DNA of 7,230 nucleotides from Clostridium sp. UBA6758 (GTDB lineage: Bacteria > Bacillota > Clostridia > Clostridiales > Clostridiaceae): NCBI GenBank assembly GCA_002453475.1, contig DKGY01000085.1, positions 29,086 through 36,315 on the forward strand, written 5' to 3'. Shown in pieces: positions 5,694 to 7,230 of this stretch. The notes under the pieces are model-generated. The model was not told the origin of the DNA. It searched no databases and was given only the letters and a program-made list of their open reading frames with translations. The translations under genes were made by a program, and so were the position numbers. Positions within the stretch are counted from its first letter, which is position 1. Each line of letters opens with the position of its first letter.

Positions 5694-5722
5694 TTTAGAC
5701 CTTTAAAACTAAATTTTATAAA
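5694..5722 (+). promoter_or_regulatory. Weak candidate promoter for the 22-residue ORF
   Basis: TTTAGA (5694-5699) and TATAAA (5717-5722) are 17 bases apart, matching the consensus at four and five of six positions. Transcription would start near 5729, right at the ribosome binding site, leaving almost no leader, which argues for caution. It lies in the short divergent gap shared with the DUF2975 operon. Confidence 0.3.
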
Positions 5723-5745
5723 GATATATAAGGAGGTATTTTTAA

Positions 5746-5814
5746 ATGACAGATCATAAAGGACACGTTAAGATTGAAAACAAATGGGGACTCCTATTGC
5801 ATCAATTTTTTTAA
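5746..5814 (+). CDS. Very small ORF (22 residues) with a consensus Shine-Dalgarno
   Basis: The ORF starts at ATG 5746, exactly eight bases after AAGGAGGT (5730-5737), the best ribosome binding site in the window. The product reads MTDHKGHVKIENKWGLLLHQ and two more Phe residues, then TAA. It is hydrophilic at the start and hydrophobic at the end, and I recognise no family. The next ORF, at 5830, is in the same frame and begins 15 bases after this stop, with its own AGGAG. It could be a leader peptide, a tiny protein, or the intact start of a gene cut short by a nonsense change or deletion; the following genes are also broken, which favours the last. Confidence 0.4.
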   Translation: MTDHKGHVKIENKWGLLLHQFF

Positions 5815-5829
5815 GACATAGGAGAGGTA

Positions 5830-6419
5830 ATGAAGAGAGTTATGTATTCTATAAGTAATTGTTATGATGAGGCTGCTTACCTTCAGTGTAATTTGAAGCA
5901 ACATGGTTATAGCTCAAAATATTGTTTTATGAATCCTTTTGGATATATAAATGAAACAAATTTAAAAGGTAGAGGAATGTGTAATAATCCATTTTATGAG
6001 AGTACCGGTGATGCTAAAGTTCTAAATCCTAATGACCCTAGGAGAACATCTTTTATACACTTTAATAGAGAGTTTTCAGAAAAAATAGGATATGTTAATA
6101 TATTTCTTTAAATAGATTTTTATCATTAGGTTCCATTACAGAATTATGTGAAAATCCTTTTGTAAAAGTACCAGAATTTTTAGGGCAATATTCTGCTATG
6201 TTTATAACTAAAAATTACTTTACATATTTATGGGTAGTTAACAATGTTGTATTTGATGTTAGAGCTTATAACTTAACATGGGATGTTGAAGAATTTCTTA
6301 AATGGTTAATGTCACTTGCCTTAAATAATATAAAGGATAGCATTGATGAATATAGACCTATTGTGGACACATTAGATATGTCAAATATAAGTGAAAAAAT
6401 TTCTATGAAGATGGATTAA
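5830..6419 (+). pseudogene. Unrecognised gene split by a frameshift
   Basis: Two consecutive open stretches belong to one gene. The first runs from ATG 5830 (AGGAG at 5820-5824, five bases upstream) for 93 residues to a TAA at 6109-6111. The second, in the next frame, is open from 6099 and reads coherent protein (NRFLSLGSITELCENPFVKVP, 6111 onward) to a TAA at 6417-6419, well before its first ATG at 6198. Restoring one base in the T-rich run at 6103-6109 would join them as VNIF-S-LNRFLSL and give a protein of about 196 residues. The first half carries four Cys, MNPFGYI, NNPFYEST and a polar NPNDPRRTSF motif; the second has an aromatic segment, YFTYLWVVNN, and an acidic helical end. I do not recognise the family and see no signal peptide. 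A true mutation, a slippage site or a sequencing error are all possible. Confidence 0.55.
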
Positions 6420-6476
6420 TATTTTACTACTTAGTTATTTCAATAGAAATATTAGTTAAATAGAATAATTTAAGTT

Positions 6477-6513
6477 AAATGCGATAGCTCAATAAAAATG
6501 AGTTACCGCATTT
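6477..6513 (+). terminator. Hairpin terminator after the frameshifted gene
   Basis: The arms 6477-6491 (AAATGCGATAGCTCA) and 6499-6513 (TGAGTTACCGCATTT) pair over 15 positions with one mismatch and one G-T pair around a 7-base A-rich loop. The right arm ends in TTT and is followed by GGTTTAT and a further GGTTTTT at 6525-6531. Its location 60 bases after the stop fits a plus-strand terminator; the U-tract is interrupted, so efficiency is uncertain. Confidence 0.6.
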
Positions 6514-6688
6514 GGTTTATATATGGTTTTTATGCTTACATTTAAGTATCCCAACATTAGAAAGCTTCTCCAGTTCACTTATACATAAGCAGGTTTTCTC
6601 ATTGTGCAATCATACTGAGAAATCTCACTTAAGATAAATTCTTGGTTTGCCTAAGATTTCTTTGTTTCTCTTGATGGGAGTCGTTGCT

Positions 6689-7189
6689 TTACTCTTCAGC
6701 AGCGTCTGCATCAGCTTTAGTTACATGAACTGTATCACGTGGATGCTGAGGAGGAGCATAAATAGAGTATAATTTAATTGGTATATTACCTGTATTTATT
6801 AGATTATGCCACTTACCAGCTGGTATGATGAAGGCAAAATCATCATAGACTTTTTTTTGAAAATCTAAGTTATCTTTTCTGTTGCCCATTTTAACAAGCC
6901 CTTCACCTTCTTCAATACGGATGAATTGATCAAGGTTAGGGTGACTCTCTAAACCTATTTCTCCTCCAACAGGGATACTCATCAAGGTAAGTTGCAAATG
7001 AGTTCCAGTCCATAAAGCAGTACGAAAAGTATCATTTTGCTTAGTAGCCTCATTAATATTTACTACAAAGGGTTCTGGTCCATAATCCTTCAATTCAATA
7101 AAACTATTAGTATATTCAGATCTTAAAAAATTAAATCTTGAATCATAATCAATTTCATCAGTATAAGGGATATATTCATTAGGATACAT
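6689..7189 (-). CDS. Cupin-domain protein
   Basis: The 166-residue soluble protein is a single-domain cupin. Strands leading to the barrel begin near FRTALWTGTHLQLTLMSI (55-72). Cupin motif 1 is GGEIGLESHPNLDQFIRIEEGEG (75-97), where the usual HxH is changed: His83 is kept and the second position is in DQ (87-88), with Glu93/94 after it. Motif 2 is FIIPAGKWHNLINTG (120-134), with PAG, His128 and Asn132 well conserved. The C-terminal YAPPQHPRDTVH followed by an acidic Asp/Ala/Glu tail is a pattern I know from uncharacterised cupins of Clostridia and relatives, some annotated as mannose-6-phosphate isomerase-like. Metal binding is likely, but substrate and reaction are unknown. The ATG is preceded by AGGAAGAG with a short gap. 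It is a single gene with its own promoter at the window edge; no obvious terminator follows it. Confidence 0.83.
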   Translation of the reverse strand: MYPNEYIPYTDEIDYDSRFNFLRSEYTNSFIELKDYGPEPFVVNINEATKQNDTFRTALWTGTHLQLTLMSIPVGGEIGLESHPNLDQFIRIEEGEGLVKMGNRKDNLDFQKKVYDDFAFIIPAGKWHNLINTGNIPIKLYSIYAPPQHPRDTVHVTKADADAAEE

Positions 7190-7217
7190 ATTTCTCTTCC
7201 TTCCATAGAACTATAAC

Positions 7218-7223
7218 ATTATA
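7218..7223 (-). promoter_or_regulatory. -10 element for the cupin gene
   Basis: A perfect TATAAT on the minus strand lies about 29 bases before the cupin ATG, so transcription would start near 7211 with a short leader holding the ribosome binding site. The matching -35 would lie beyond the right edge of the window and cannot be checked. Confidence 0.45.
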
Positions 7224-7230
7224 GTATTCT

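Noticed and set aside
6582..6650. 23 open codons on the minus strand, with another open frame shortly after, looking like a frameshifted gene remnant downstream of the cupin gene
   Set aside because: Too short, no start, and the continuation runs into the terminator hairpin at 6477-6513, so it cannot be told from chance.
6618..6661. 8-bp inverted repeat AGAAATCT / AGATTTCT after the cupin gene, considered as its terminator
   Set aside because: The loop is 28 bases and no T-run follows on the minus strand.
1..7230. CRISPR array, tRNA, rRNA or complete defence system
   Set aside because: No regularly spaced repeats, no tRNA-like cloverleaf and no recognisable defence effector were seen on either strand.

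Overview
The window looks like a piece of a low-GC Firmicute chromosome, most likely Clostridium or a close relative. The DNA is very AT-rich, AGA and ATA codons are common, nearly every gene has a strong AGGAG-type ribosome binding site, and the recognisable families (CD3324-type small regulator, DUF2975/YozG pair, VanZ-like protein, Firmicute-type cupin) fit that group. The species cannot be told from the sequence. It reads as an accessory neighbourhood: short one- or two-gene units on both strands, wide AT-rich gaps, and several decayed genes.

Layout. 1-540: the 3' end of a VanZ-like membrane protein, its likely terminator, and an unidentified broken reading frame. 545-1507 (minus): an alpha/beta hydrolase (esterase type) with an extra helical N-terminal region and an extended -10 promoter. 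1745-2731 (plus): a secreted or membrane-anchored DNA/RNA non-specific endonuclease with an Asn/Ser-rich linker and a Cys/His C-terminal domain. 2732-3058: no gene seen. 3059-3568 (plus): a good sigma-A-type promoter, an unrecognised 39-residue ORF carrying an 11-bp inverted repeat, a hairpin that buries the next ribosome binding site, and a CD3324-family helix-turn-helix protein. 3722-4135 (plus): a Rid-family protein without the usual catalytic arginine. 4284-4421: a long imperfect hairpin, a 10-bp tandem repeat and a strong bidirectional terminator. 4414-4936 (minus): a 5'-truncated tyrosine recombinase pseudogene with a Trp-to-stop change. 4937-5683 (minus): a two-gene operon of a DUF2975 membrane protein and a YozG-like regulator. 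5746-6419 (plus): a 22-residue ORF with a perfect Shine-Dalgarno, then an unrecognised gene broken by a frameshift in a T-rich run, then a terminator. 6689-7189 (minus): a cupin protein with a -10 element at the right edge.

How it fits together. Only two gene groups look functionally linked: DUF2975 with its YozG-like regulator (a recurrent Firmicute pair) and the 39-residue ORF with the CD3324-family gene (shared promoter and RNA structure). The integrase remnant, repeats and adjacent regulator/membrane-protein operon suggest a former integrated element that has been eroded. No complete defence, CRISPR or biosynthetic system is visible. The most open leads are the structured small-ORF/CD3324 unit and the two unrecognised ORFs at 5746-6419.
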